A stretch of 64,000 bases of DNA from Hasllibacter sp. MH4015 (GTDB lineage Bacteria > Pseudomonadota > Alphaproteobacteria > Rhodobacterales > Rhodobacteraceae): NCBI RefSeq assembly GCF_020177575.1, contig NZ_JAHTBK010000001.1, forward strand, positions 2,291,875-2,355,874, written 5' to 3'. Below, piece by piece: positions 25,277 through 34,086 of the stretch. Both the position numbers and the translations under genes were made by a program. The notes under the pieces are model-generated. The model had not been told where the DNA came from. It searched no databases and saw nothing but the letters and a program-made list of their open reading frames with translations. Position 1 is the first letter of the stretch, and each line of letters starts with the position of its first letter.

Positions 25277-26155
25277 ATGGACCAACTCAACTACCACCAC
25301 CTGCGCTATTTCCACGAGGTTGCCCATGAGGGTCATCTTGGCCGCGCCGCCGCGCGCCTGAACGTCTCGCAATCGGCCCTCTCCACCCAGATCAAGCAAT
25401 TGGAGGAGCGTCTTGGCCTGCCCCTGTTCGACCGCGTGGGCCGCACGCTTGCCCTGACGGAGGCGGGGCGCATCGCGCTGGCCCATGCCGACCGCATCTT
25501 CGGCACGGGGGCGGAGATGCTGGCGACGCTGCGCCGCGATACCTCCACCCACCCGCCGCTGCGCATCGGCGCGCTCTCCACGCTGTCGCGCAATTTCCAG
25601 CTGCAATTCCTGCAACCGATCCTGGCAGACGGCGGGCACGAGATTTCCCTGCGGTCCGGCAACACCGCGCGCCTGATGGCGGAGTTGGAGGATCTGACCC
25701 TCGACGTCGTGCTGACCACCCAGATCCCCCAGCGCGACGGTGTCGCCTTCGCGGCGCAGCGCATCGCGGAACAATCGGTGCAGATCCACGGGCGACCCGA
25801 CCTGATGCAGGCCGACACGTTGCGCGGGCTCCTGTCGACCGCGCCCCTGATCCTGCCCACCGACACGATCATCCGAGCGGAGTTCGAGAACCTGGTCGCG
25901 CGGCTTGGCATCACCCCCCGCATCGCGGCCAGTGTCGATGACATGGCCATGGTCCGCCTCTTGGCGCGCGAAGGGGCGGGGCTCGCCATCGCCCCGTCCG
26001 TGGTTCTGGCGGACGAGATCGCGTCGGGCCGTGTCGTCACCGCGCCCCATGACCTCGACATCGTGGAGCCGTTCTATGCCGTCACCCTGCCCCGCGCGTT
26101 CCCCCACCCCGCCCTCGACCAGCTTCTGGCGCGGCACCATCCGGCGCGAGATTGA
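25277..26155 (+). CDS. LysR-family transcriptional regulator
   Basis: A 292-residue regulator with the LysR winged helix at 1-60 (LNYHHLRYFHEVAHEGHLGRAA..., SQSALSTQIKQLEERLG) and a periplasmic-binding-like effector domain after residue 90. Its start is 97 bp from the divergent sbtA, in an AT-rich gap, so it most likely controls that transporter. The wording of the helix (HHLRYFHEVA) places it near the NhaR-type subgroup. Confidence 0.85.
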   Translation: MDQLNYHHLRYFHEVAHEGHLGRAAARLNVSQSALSTQIKQLEERLGLPLFDRVGRTLALTEAGRIALAHADRIFGTGAEMLATLRRDTSTHPPLRIGALSTLSRNFQLQFLQPILADGGHEISLRSGNTARLMAELEDLTLDVVLTTQIPQRDGVAFAAQRIAEQSVQIHGRPDLMQADTLRGLLSTAPLILPTDTIIRAEFENLVARLGITPRIAASVDDMAMVRLLAREGAGLAIAPSVVLADEIASGRVVTAPHDLDIVEPFYAVTLPRAFPHPALDQLLARHHPARD

Positions 26156-26209
26156 CTTCACCCATGCGACACGCAGTATCGCGCCGAGCCATCGGGTGAG
26201 GGACATCGC

Positions 26210-27658
26210 ATGACATTTCTCGGGATCGACATCGGGACCTCCGCGGTGAAGCTCTGCGCCATGGCGGATGATGGCACGGTGCGCGCCGTCAGTGACGCGC
26301 CCCTTTCCACCACCCAACCCTTTCCCGGCGCGAGTGAGCAGGACCCCGAGGCCTGGATCGACGCCCTGACGGTCGCGATGCAGGGCCTGCCGGGCGCCAT
26401 AAGGCGGGACGTGTCCGCCATTGGCCTGTCGGGCCAGATGCATGGGGCCGTCCTTCTGGACGCCGACACCCGCGTGATCCGTCCCGCGATCCTGTGGAAT
26501 GACGGACGCGCGAGCGCGGAATGTGATGTGATGGAATCCCGGTTGCCCGAAATGGGCCACGTCGCGGGCGTCCCGCCGATGCCGGGCTTCACCGCGCCCA
26601 AGCTGATGTGGCTCAAGAGCCATGAGCCCGACACCTATTCGCGGATCGCCACGGTGCTTTTGCCCAAGGATTACGTGGGGTTCCGCCTCCATGGGGCGCA
26701 CGTCACTGATCCGTCCGATGCGGCGGGCACCTGCTGGTTCGATCAACACGCCCGTGCCTGGTCCCCCGATCTCTGCGCCACTTCCGACACGGACCCGAAT
26801 TGGATGCCGGAGGTTCGGGACGGATCGGCGATTGCCGGAAGGCTCGATGCCGATATGGCCGAAGCTCTCGGCCTGAGCGCAGGCATTCCCGTGGCCGCCG
26901 GGGCCGGTGACGCAGCGGCGGGCGCGGTCGGTATCGGCGCGGTGGACCCGGGCGACGGGTTCCTGTCGCTCGGCACATCGGGGCAACTCTTCGTCACCAC
27001 CGACGCCTGCCGCCCCAACCCCGCAAGCCGCATCCACGCCTATGCCCACACCCTGCCGGGCCGCTGGTTCCAGATGGCCGCGATGCTCAACGGCGCGCGC
27101 CCGATGGCGTGGCTGGCGGAGCTTCTGGGCCGCCCCATCCCCGACCTGCTGGCAGAGGCGGAGGGGGCCGAACCCGGCCCGATCTTCCTTCCCTACCTCA
27201 CCGGCGAACGCACACCCCATGGCGACGCGGACATCCGGGCCGGGTTCTGGGGCCTGTCCGAAGGCACCACCCAAGGCACCATGATGCGCGCGGTGGTGGA
27301 GGCGGTGGCCTTCACTTTCGCCGATGCACTCGCCGCGATGGAGGCGGCCGGAACCCGCCCCGCGCGCCTATTGGCCATTGGCGGCGGCACGCGCAGCGAT
27401 TTCCTGTTGCAGATGATTGCCGATGTCATGGGCGTGCCCATCGGGCGGTCGGACGGGGCCGATATCGGCCCGGCCCTTGGCGCCGCGCGGCTGGCCCAGA
27501 TCGCAACCGGTGCGCCGGTCGCGGATGTCGCGGTGAAGCCCGACGTGTCACGTTGGTTCGAGCCCGACGCCACCCGCGCGGGCGCACTGGCACCGCGCCT
27601 GGCGGGGTATCGCGCGCTCTACCCCGCCCTCAAATCCGTCTCTGCGGCGATGATTTAG
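26210..27658 (+). CDS. xylB: Xylulokinase (FGGY carbohydrate kinase)
   Basis: A 482-residue FGGY kinase: FLGIDIGTSAVKLCAM at the ATP site, GLSGQMHGAVLLD, the DASDAAGT-like block DPSDAAGTCWFD and LPYLTGERTPHGD, then RLLAIGGGTRSDFLLQMIADV near the C-terminus. It phosphorylates D-xylulose for the pentose phosphate pathway. No other xylose genes are adjacent. The stop overlaps that of the convergent hppD by 4 bp. Confidence 0.88.
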   Translation: MTFLGIDIGTSAVKLCAMADDGTVRAVSDAPLSTTQPFPGASEQDPEAWIDALTVAMQGLPGAIRRDVSAIGLSGQMHGAVLLDADTRVIRPAILWNDGRASAECDVMESRLPEMGHVAGVPPMPGFTAPKLMWLKSHEPDTYSRIATVLLPKDYVGFRLHGAHVTDPSDAAGTCWFDQHARAWSPDLCATSDTDPNWMPEVRDGSAIAGRLDADMAEALGLSAGIPVAAGAGDAAAGAVGIGAVDPGDGFLSLGTSGQLFVTTDACRPNPASRIHAYAHTLPGRWFQMAAMLNGARPMAWLAELLGRPIPDLLAEAEGAEPGPIFLPYLTGERTPHGDADIRAGFWGLSEGTTQGTMMRAVVEAVAFTFADALAAMEAAGTRPARLLAIGGGTRSDFLLQMIADVMGVPIGRSDGADIGPALGAARLAQIATGAPVADVAVKPDVSRWFEPDATRAGALAPRLAGYRALYPALKSVSAAMI

Positions 27659-28761
27659 GCGTCGACCTTCAGCACACCGCGCTGGATCTGATCCTCCTCG
27701 ATCGACTCGAAAAGGGCCTTGAAGTTGCCCTCGCCAAAGCCGTCATCCCCCTTGCGCTGGATGAACTCGAAGAAGATCGGCCCGATCACGGTTTTCGAGA
27801 AGATCTGGAGCAGAACCCGCGTCATGCCCCCGTCCACGACCCCTTCGCCGTCGATCAGGATGCCGTGCTTTTGCATCCGGTCCAGCGGCTCCTCGTGGCC
27901 CTGCACCCGCTTGTGGCTCATCGCGTAATAGGTGGCGGGCGGCGGCGGCATGAATTCGATGCCGTTGGCGTGGATCTGATCGACGCTGCCATAGATGTCG
28001 TTGGTCGCCACGGCGATATGCTGGATGCCCTCGCCCTTGTATTCGTTGAGGTATTCCTCGATCTGGCTGTTCTCGTCCGCGCTCTCGTTGATCGGGATGC
28101 GGATCTTGCCGCAGGGGCTGGTCAGCGCGCGCGAAAACAGGCCCGTCTGCTTGCCCTTGATGTCGAAGAAGCGAATTTCGCGGAAGTTGAACGCCTTGGC
28201 GTAGAAATCGTACCAGGTGCTCATGTTGCCGCGCATGACGTTGTGGGTCAGGTGGTCGAGGTAGTAGAAGCCCGCGCCCACCGGCTTGGGGTCGACCTCT
28301 CCGGTCCAGTCGAACTCGGCGGCATAGGGGCTGCCCGCTTCGCCGTAGGTTTCGACGAAATAGAGCAGCGAGCCACCGATGCCGATCACGGCGGGCACGT
28401 CGAGCGTCTTGTCGTCGCCCGTATATTCCTCCGCGCCGTAATCCAGCGCGCATTTCAGTGCGTGCTGCGCATCCACGACACGCCACGCCATCGCGGGCGC
28501 ACACGGCCCGTGGGCATCGACGAACCGGCCCGCATGGCTGTCGCGTTCGCGGTTGATGATGTAGTTGATGTCGCCCTGCCGATAGACGGAGATGTCGCGC
28601 GTCTTGTGCCGCGCTACCTCGGTATATCCCATCGCCTTGAACAGCGTCTCCAGCGCGCCCGGATCGGGATGCGCGAACTCGACGAATTCGAATCCATCGG
28701 TGCCAGCGACGTTCAGGTCGTTGATTTCGGCTTTCGGTGCATCATGCGGAAAAGGACCCAT
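27655..28761 (-). CDS. hppD: 4-hydroxyphenylpyruvate dioxygenase
   Basis: About 368 residues from ATG 28761, with AGGAGG nine bases upstream. Two vicinal-oxygen-chelate halves are visible. Iron ligands lie in LDHLTHNVM, GIQHIAVATND and FFEFIQRKG. It turns 4-hydroxyphenylpyruvate into homogentisate in tyrosine breakdown. The rest of the homogentisate pathway is not in this window. Confidence 0.92.
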   Translation of the reverse strand: MGPFPHDAPKAEINDLNVAGTDGFEFVEFAHPDPGALETLFKAMGYTEVARHKTRDISVYRQGDINYIINRERDSHAGRFVDAHGPCAPAMAWRVVDAQHALKCALDYGAEEYTGDDKTLDVPAVIGIGGSLLYFVETYGEAGSPYAAEFDWTGEVDPKPVGAGFYYLDHLTHNVMRGNMSTWYDFYAKAFNFREIRFFDIKGKQTGLFSRALTSPCGKIRIPINESADENSQIEEYLNEYKGEGIQHIAVATNDIYGSVDQIHANGIEFMPPPPATYYAMSHKRVQGHEEPLDRMQKHGILIDGEGVVDGGMTRVLLQIFSKTVIGPIFFEFIQRKGDDGFGEGNFKALFESIEEDQIQRGVLKVDA

Positions 28762-28953
28762 GAGGGGAGCCTCCTTGTTACAAGTCGCGCTGACGTGCCC
28801 TGACGCGACAAACAAGTACCCGGCCCGCGGGGGTGAGCGTGGCTCAACCAGTCGCATATGTAACAGATTCTCCCGCCCCGATGCAAGATTGTCGTGAACC
28901 CCTTCGCCCCCCGCGCGTTGGCCCGGTGATCCGAACCTGAAGGAGAGCTTTCC

Positions 28954-29628
28954 ATGTCCAAGACCCTGTTCATCACCGGCGCATCATCCGGCATCGGTGC
29001 CGCCACTGCGCGGGCCGCCATCGCCGCAGGCCACAAGACCTCCCTTGTCGCCCGGTCCGAGGACAAGCTGGCCGAGCTCGTCTCCGAATTGGGGGAGGAC
29101 AATGCCATCGCCCTGCCCGCCGACGTGACGGATGTGGAAGCGCAGGTCAGCGCGTTCGAGGCCGCCACCACCCGCTTCGGCCGGATCGACGCCGTCTTCG
29201 CCAATGCGGGCCTGGGCGCCACCGACAAGGGGACGGAGGGTGGCGACATCGACAATTTCCGCACCATGATCGACGTCAACATCTTCGCCCTGACGGTGAC
29301 GTGCAAACTGGCGATCCCGCATCTGAAGGACAGCAAGGGCCATCTGCTCCTGACCGGCTCCCGCGCGGGCCATGCGACCCTGCCGGGGTCGGTCTACGGC
29401 GCGACCAAATGGTTCGTGCGCGGCTATGCGGAGAACCTGTCGGCGGAACTGGGCGAATACGGGGTGCGCGTGACCAACATCAATCCCGGTATGGTCGACA
29501 CGCCGTTCTTTGACGAGGAGAAGCCCGATGCCCTGCGGCCCGAGGATATTGCGGATGCCGTCATCTTCGCGCTCGACCGGCCCGCCAATGTCTCCATCCC
29601 GTCGATCCAGATCTACCCGATGCGCTAG
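28954..29628 (+). CDS. Short-chain dehydrogenase/reductase
   Basis: A 224-residue classical SDR: TGASSGIG at 7-14, NAG in VFANAGLG, catalytic Ser in LTGSRAG and Tyr-xxx-Lys in YGATK. Similar to NADP-dependent YdfG-type oxidoreductases acting on small hydroxy compounds. Substrate unknown. A good AAGGAGAG precedes the start. It converges with bhcR, stops overlapping by 4 bp. Confidence 0.82.
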   Translation: MSKTLFITGASSGIGAATARAAIAAGHKTSLVARSEDKLAELVSELGEDNAIALPADVTDVEAQVSAFEAATTRFGRIDAVFANAGLGATDKGTEGGDIDNFRTMIDVNIFALTVTCKLAIPHLKDSKGHLLLTGSRAGHATLPGSVYGATKWFVRGYAENLSAELGEYGVRVTNINPGMVDTPFFDEEKPDALRPEDIADAVIFALDRPANVSIPSIQIYPMR

Positions 29629-30497
29629 GGCTCCCGCCGCTCCGGTGCGGTACCGGCATGCGCGGGCCGCTCCGCCCCCATGGCAAGCGACAGCTCTTCC
29701 GCCGCCGCCATCACCGCCCCGGCCAAGGGCTGAACCTGGCCGGGGCTGACCCGGCTGGCGGGGCCTGACACGCTGATCCCGGCCACCGCTCCGCCGCTCA
29801 GGTCGAAGACCGGGGCCGCGATGCAGCGCATCCCCTCGTTCTTCTCCTCATCGTCGATCGCGTATCCGCGGTCCCGCGTCGCCTCCAGATCTGCGCGCAG
29901 ATGGGCCGGTTCGGTCAGGGTGCGCTGGGTGAACTGATCCAGCGGTGCCGTCGCGAACAGGCGCGACAGGCGGTCATCGGACATCTGCGCCAGAAGCGCC
30001 TTTCCGATCCCCGATGCATGCATGGGCGACAGGGTGCCGGGCGGAAAGAAGGCGCGGATCGTTGCATGGGTCTCCACCTGCCCCACGAACAGGACGTGAC
30101 TGCCCCGCGCGATGCCGAGATTAGCGGTCTCCCCCGTCTCCTCCATCAGGCGGCGCAGGACCGGGCGCGCGCGGTCCACCAGGGTCGTGCGCCGCAGGTA
30201 CCGCGCCCCGATCACGAAGGCGCGCGCCCCGATCAGCCAATGCTGCGCGGCACGGTCGAATTCCACCAGCCCCCGCCCCTCCAGCGTCACGAGGATGCGG
30301 TAGATCGTGGCCGGCGACTGGCCCAGATTCTCGGCCAGCTCCGACAGGGTCACGCCGCTGGTCTCGCTCAGATGTTCGAACACCTCCATCGCCCGGTCGA
30401 GGGATTTGATCGTATTCTGGGCGGTCTTGTCGTCCCAATCCCTGGGCCGCCCCCTGGATCGCCGCGCAGGGCCGGATTCGCTCTTGGCCATGGCCAT
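29625..30497 (-). CDS. bhcR: IclR-family regulator BhcR
   Basis: A 290-residue IclR protein. The winged helix is at about 28-90 (SLDRAMEVFEHLSETSGVTLSELAENLGQSPATIYRILVTLE). The effector domain shows ISGVSGPAS-like ISVSGPASR near the C-terminus. It is divergent from bhcABCD, and in Paracoccus the regulator in this position is BhcR, which responds to glyoxylate. The N-terminal 20 residues are basic and probably flexible. Confidence 0.88.
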   Translation of the reverse strand: MAMAKSESGPARRSRGRPRDWDDKTAQNTIKSLDRAMEVFEHLSETSGVTLSELAENLGQSPATIYRILVTLEGRGLVEFDRAAQHWLIGARAFVIGARYLRRTTLVDRARPVLRRLMEETGETANLGIARGSHVLFVGQVETHATIRAFFPPGTLSPMHASGIGKALLAQMSDDRLSRLFATAPLDQFTQRTLTEPAHLRADLEATRDRGYAIDDEEKNEGMRCIAAPVFDLSGGAVAGISVSGPASRVSPGQVQPLAGAVMAAAEELSLAMGAERPAHAGTAPERREP

Positions 30498-30519
30498 TCT
30501 TCCACAACTTGAAAATCCA

Positions 30520-30597
30520 TTTCATGATATGAAAAAAGATAAGCCGCTGACAAGGGGGCAAAATCTGCACACTTGCGCTTTATGAAAAACGTTTTCA
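30520..30597. promoter_or_regulatory. Palindromes in the bhcR-bhcA divergent promoter
   Basis: Two short palindromes share a TGAAA/TTTCA half-site: TTTCAT-gat-ATGAAA at 30520-30534 and TGAAAA-acg-TTTTCA at 30583-30597. A further TGAAA half-site is at 30510-30514. They lie in the 163-bp gap between bhcR and bhcA and fit the TGAAA-type palindromes bound by IclR proteins. They are the best candidates for BhcR sites. Confidence 0.55.
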
Positions 30598-30660
30598 AAA
30601 AAATTGCGGTGGGTCGGTGGACACTCTAGATTGCCCTCGATCCAAGAAGGAACCGACACC

Positions 30661-31851
30661 ATGTCCACCCAGAACCCCGTGTTCATCCCCGGCCCGACCA
30701 ACATGCCCGAGCATCTGCGCCGCGCCTGTGACCTGCCGACGATGGACCACCGCTCCGCCGCATTCGCCGATATCCTGCACCCTGCCCTTGCCGGTGTGAA
30801 AGCGGTTCTGAAATCGGACAAGGCCGAGGTCTTCGTCTTCCCCGCGACCGGCACCGCCGGGTGGGAAGCCGCGATCACCAACACGCTCTCGCCCGGTGAC
30901 ACCGTGCTGGCCGCGCGCAACGGCATGTTCTCCCACAAATGGATCGACATGTGCACGCGCCACGGCCTTCACGTGCAGCAGATCGACGTGCCCTGGGGTG
31001 AAGGCCTGCCGGTCGATGCCTTTGCGGAGGCATTGGCCGCCGATTCATCGCACAAGATCAAGGCCGTGCTCGCCACCCATAACGAGACTGCCACCGGCGT
31101 CGTCTCCGACATCAAAGGGGTCCGGGCCGCGCTCGACGCCGCAAACCACCCCGCACTGTTCTTCGTCGATGGCGTCAGCTCCATCGGCTCGATGAACTTC
31201 GAATTCGACGCCTGGGGCGTGGATATCGCCGTCACCGGCTCGCAGAAGGGCTTCATGCTGCCCGCGGGCCTCGCCATCATCGGCGTCTCGCCCAAGGCGA
31301 TGGCCGCCATTGACGGTGCCACCCTGCCGCGCACCTTCCTCGACATCCGCGATATGGCCAAGGGGTATGAGGCGAACGCCTATCCCTACACGCCCTCGGT
31401 GGGTCTGCTGAACGGGCTCAAGATCGGCTCCCAAATGCTGCTCGATGAGGGGCTGGACAATGTCTTCGCCCGCCATGCCCGGATCGCCGATGGCGTCCGC
31501 GCCGCCGTCGGTGCCTGGGGGATGGAGCTTTGCGCCGTCTCGCCCGATCTCTACTCCAATACCGTCTCCGCCATTCGCACGCCGGAGGGTTTCGATGCGG
31601 GCCGAATCGTGTCCCATGCCGCCGACGCCTATGGCGTGGCCTTCGGCGCAGGCCTGGGCGACGTGGCCGGAAAAGTCTTCCGGATCGGCCATCTGGGGAT
31701 GCTGACCGACGTTATGGCGCTATCTGGTATCGCGACGGCGGAGATGGTGATGGCCGATCTGGGCCTCGACGTGACGCTCGGTTCGGGCGTTGCGGCGGCG
31801 CAGAGCGTCTATCGCGCGGGTCGCACGCAATCGGCCATGGCCGCAGAATAG
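30661..31851 (+). CDS. bhcA: L-aspartate--glyoxylate aminotransferase
   Basis: A 396-residue class V aminotransferase from ATG 30661 (AAGGA upstream). Start VFIPGPTNMPEHLRRA, PLP-phosphate site ATGTAGWEA, and the PLP lysine K196 in TGSQKGFMLPAG. In the beta-hydroxyaspartate cycle it transfers the amino group of aspartate to glyoxylate, making glycine and oxaloacetate. The identification rests on family plus the four-gene order. Confidence 0.9.
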   Translation: MSTQNPVFIPGPTNMPEHLRRACDLPTMDHRSAAFADILHPALAGVKAVLKSDKAEVFVFPATGTAGWEAAITNTLSPGDTVLAARNGMFSHKWIDMCTRHGLHVQQIDVPWGEGLPVDAFAEALAADSSHKIKAVLATHNETATGVVSDIKGVRAALDAANHPALFFVDGVSSIGSMNFEFDAWGVDIAVTGSQKGFMLPAGLAIIGVSPKAMAAIDGATLPRTFLDIRDMAKGYEANAYPYTPSVGLLNGLKIGSQMLLDEGLDNVFARHARIADGVRAAVGAWGMELCAVSPDLYSNTVSAIRTPEGFDAGRIVSHAADAYGVAFGAGLGDVAGKVFRIGHLGMLTDVMALSGIATAEMVMADLGLDVTLGSGVAAAQSVYRAGRTQSAMAAE

Positions 31852-31860
31852 GAGCAGGAT

Positions 31861-32829
31861 GTGAAAGACATGATCCAAGCCACCGATCTGACATTCGACG
31901 ATGTCATCGCCGCCCACGAGCGGATCAAACCCTACATCCACCGCACACCGGTCCTGACCTCGACCTACCTTAACGAGCTGACCGGGGCGGAGTTGTTCTT
32001 CAAGTGCGAGAACTTCCAGAAAGCCGGCGCCTTCAAGGTACGTGGCGCGTCGAATGCGGTCTTCGGTCTGTCGGATGAGGCCGCGCAGAAGGGCGTCGCC
32101 ACCCATTCGTCGGGCAATCACGCGCTGTCGCTCAGCTACGCGGCGGGCCGCCGGGGCATTCCCTGTCATGTGGTCATGCCGAAAACCGCACCCCAGGCCA
32201 AGAAAGACGCCGTGCGCGGCTATGGCGGGATCATCACCGAATGTGAGCCCTCCACCACGTCGCGCGAAGCCATCTTTGCGGAGGTTCACGAAGCGACCGG
32301 TGCCGATTTCGTGCATCCCTACAACGATCCCCGCGTGATTGCCGGGCAGGCTACATGCTCCCGCGAATTGCTGGATCAGGTCGACGGGCTGGATGCCGTG
32401 ATCGCGCCCATCGGCGGCGGCGGCATGGTCTCGGGTTGTTGCCTGACGTTGTCCAACATCGCGCCCGACGTGGACATTTACGCCGCCGAGCCGGAGCAGG
32501 CCGACGACGCCTACCGCAGCTTCAAGGCGGGCCACATCATCGCCGACGACGCACCCGTGACCATCGCCGATGGCCTCAAGGTGCCGCTGAAGGAGAATAC
32601 CTGGCATTTCGTCTCCAACCACGTGACCGACATCCTCACCGCGTCGGAAAAGGAGATCATCGAGGCCATGAAAATCACCTGGGCACGGATGAAAATCGTG
32701 ATGGAGCCCTCCTGCGCCGTGCCGCTGGCCACGATCCTGAAGAACCCGGAAGTGTTCCGTGGCCGCCGCGTCGGCGTGATCATCACCGGCGGCAATGTCG
32801 ATCTGAACAAACTGCCCTGGATGCAGTGA
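31861..32829 (+). CDS. bhcB: erythro-beta-hydroxyaspartate dehydratase
   Basis: A 322-residue PLP enzyme of the serine/threonine dehydratase family. The PLP lysine is K59 (GAFKVRGAS), and the glycine loop is IGGGGMVSG. A GTG start at 31861 is favoured because AGGAG lies six bases before it. It converts erythro-beta-hydroxyaspartate to iminosuccinate. It follows bhcA by 9 bp. Confidence 0.9.
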   Translation: MKDMIQATDLTFDDVIAAHERIKPYIHRTPVLTSTYLNELTGAELFFKCENFQKAGAFKVRGASNAVFGLSDEAAQKGVATHSSGNHALSLSYAAGRRGIPCHVVMPKTAPQAKKDAVRGYGGIITECEPSTTSREAIFAEVHEATGADFVHPYNDPRVIAGQATCSRELLDQVDGLDAVIAPIGGGGMVSGCCLTLSNIAPDVDIYAAEPEQADDAYRSFKAGHIIADDAPVTIADGLKVPLKENTWHFVSNHVTDILTASEKEIIEAMKITWARMKIVMEPSCAVPLATILKNPEVFRGRRVGVIITGGNVDLNKLPWMQ

Positions 32830-32836
32830 CCCAATT

Positions 32837-32893
32837 GGTGGGCCTCACCCACTCCACATCAACGCAACGCCCGTAGGGTGGGTGAAACCCGCC
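32837..32893. repeat. Small hairpin repeats between bhcB and bhcC
   Basis: Two short GC-rich palindromes: GTGGG-cct-CACCCAC near 32838-32852, and a copy of the CCGTAGGG...CCCGCC element at 32871-32893 that recurs at 44368-44391 and 44626-44649. They look like REP-type extragenic repeats. Placed inside an operon they may modulate the bhcB/bhcC transcript. Confidence 0.5.
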
Positions 32894-32922
32894 ATCGTGC
32901 AGAACCCAAAAGGACCAACGTT

Positions 32923-34086
32923 ATGAAAGACATGGCCCAATTCGCTGACTTTGAGGTCGGCTACGACATTCCCGCCAAGCCCGGCATGAAGGCCGCCGAC
33001 GTGCAGACGCCTGCCCTCGTGCTCGACCTCGCAGCACTCGAGCGCAACATCAAGAAGATGGGCGATTACGCCAAGGCGCACGGGATGCGCCACCGGGTTC
33101 ACGGCAAGATGCACAAATCGGTCGACGTGGCGCTCTTGCAGGTCGAGCTGGGCGGCGCCTGTGGCGTCTGCTGCCAGAAAGTCAGCGAGGCCGAGGTCTT
33201 CGCCCGCGGCGGTATCAAGGACGTCCTCGTCTCCAACCAGGTCCGCGATCCGCAGAAGATCGACCGGCTTGCCCGCATGCCGAAACTCGGCGCCCGCACC
33301 ATCTGCTGCGTCGATGACCTGGCCAACGTGGCCGATCTGTCCGAGGCCGCTCAAAAGCATGACACCGAGATCGAATGCCTCGTGGAAATCGACTGCGGCG
33401 CGGGTCGCTGCGGCGTGACGACGACCCCCGAAGTCGTGGAAATCGCCAAGGCTATCGACGCGGCGGAGGGCCTGAAATTCGCCGGCATCCAGGCCTACCA
33501 GGGCGCGATGCAGCACATGGACAGCTACGACGACCGCAAGGCCAAGATCGACATCGCCGTGGCCCAGGTGAAGGACGCCGTGGACACGCTTAAGGCTGAG
33601 GGGCTGGACTGCGACATCGTTGGCGGCGGCGGCACCGGATCGTACTATTTCGAGAGCAATTCGGGCGTCTACAATGAGCTTCAGTGCGGCTCCTACGCCT
33701 TCATGGACGCCGATTACGGGCGCATCCTCGACGCCGACGGCAACCGCATCGACCAGGGCGAGTGGGAGAACGCGTTGTTCATCCTCACCTCCGTCATGTC
33801 CCACGCCAAGGCCGACAAGGCCATCGTAGATGCGGGCCTCAAGGCGCAATCCGTCGACAGCGGCCTGCCTGTGATCTTCGGGCGGACAGACGTTGAATAT
33901 GTGAAATGTTCCGACGAACATGGCGTGGTATCCGACCCCGATGGTGTTCTGAAAGTGAATGACAAGCTGCACCTCGTCCCCGGCCATTGCGACCCCACCT
34001 GTAACGTCCATGACTGGTATGTGGGTGTCCGCGACGGCGTCGTGGAAACCGTCTGGCCCGTCTCCGCGCGCGGTCGTGCCTACTGA
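32923..34086 (+). CDS. bhcC: erythro-beta-hydroxyaspartate aldolase
   Basis: A 387-residue enzyme of the D-threonine aldolase family, from ATG 32923 (AAAGGA eight bases upstream). The PLP lysine is K62 in VHGKMHKS. A fold-type III barrel and a C-terminal metal-binding region (HLVPGHCDPTCNVHD) are present. It joins glycine and glyoxylate to form erythro-beta-hydroxyaspartate, the carbon-joining step of the cycle. Confidence 0.9.
   Translation: MKDMAQFADFEVGYDIPAKPGMKAADVQTPALVLDLAALERNIKKMGDYAKAHGMRHRVHGKMHKSVDVALLQVELGGACGVCCQKVSEAEVFARGGIKDVLVSNQVRDPQKIDRLARMPKLGARTICCVDDLANVADLSEAAQKHDTEIECLVEIDCGAGRCGVTTTPEVVEIAKAIDAAEGLKFAGIQAYQGAMQHMDSYDDRKAKIDIAVAQVKDAVDTLKAEGLDCDIVGGGGTGSYYFESNSGVYNELQCGSYAFMDADYGRILDADGNRIDQGEWENALFILTSVMSHAKADKAIVDAGLKAQSVDSGLPVIFGRTDVEYVKCSDEHGVVSDPDGVLKVNDKLHLVPGHCDPTCNVHDWYVGVRDGVVETVWPVSARGRAY

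Noticed and set aside
25262-27274. 670-codon open frame on the minus strand
   Set aside because: Antisense to the LysR and xylulokinase genes, both with full motifs. No domain in this frame.
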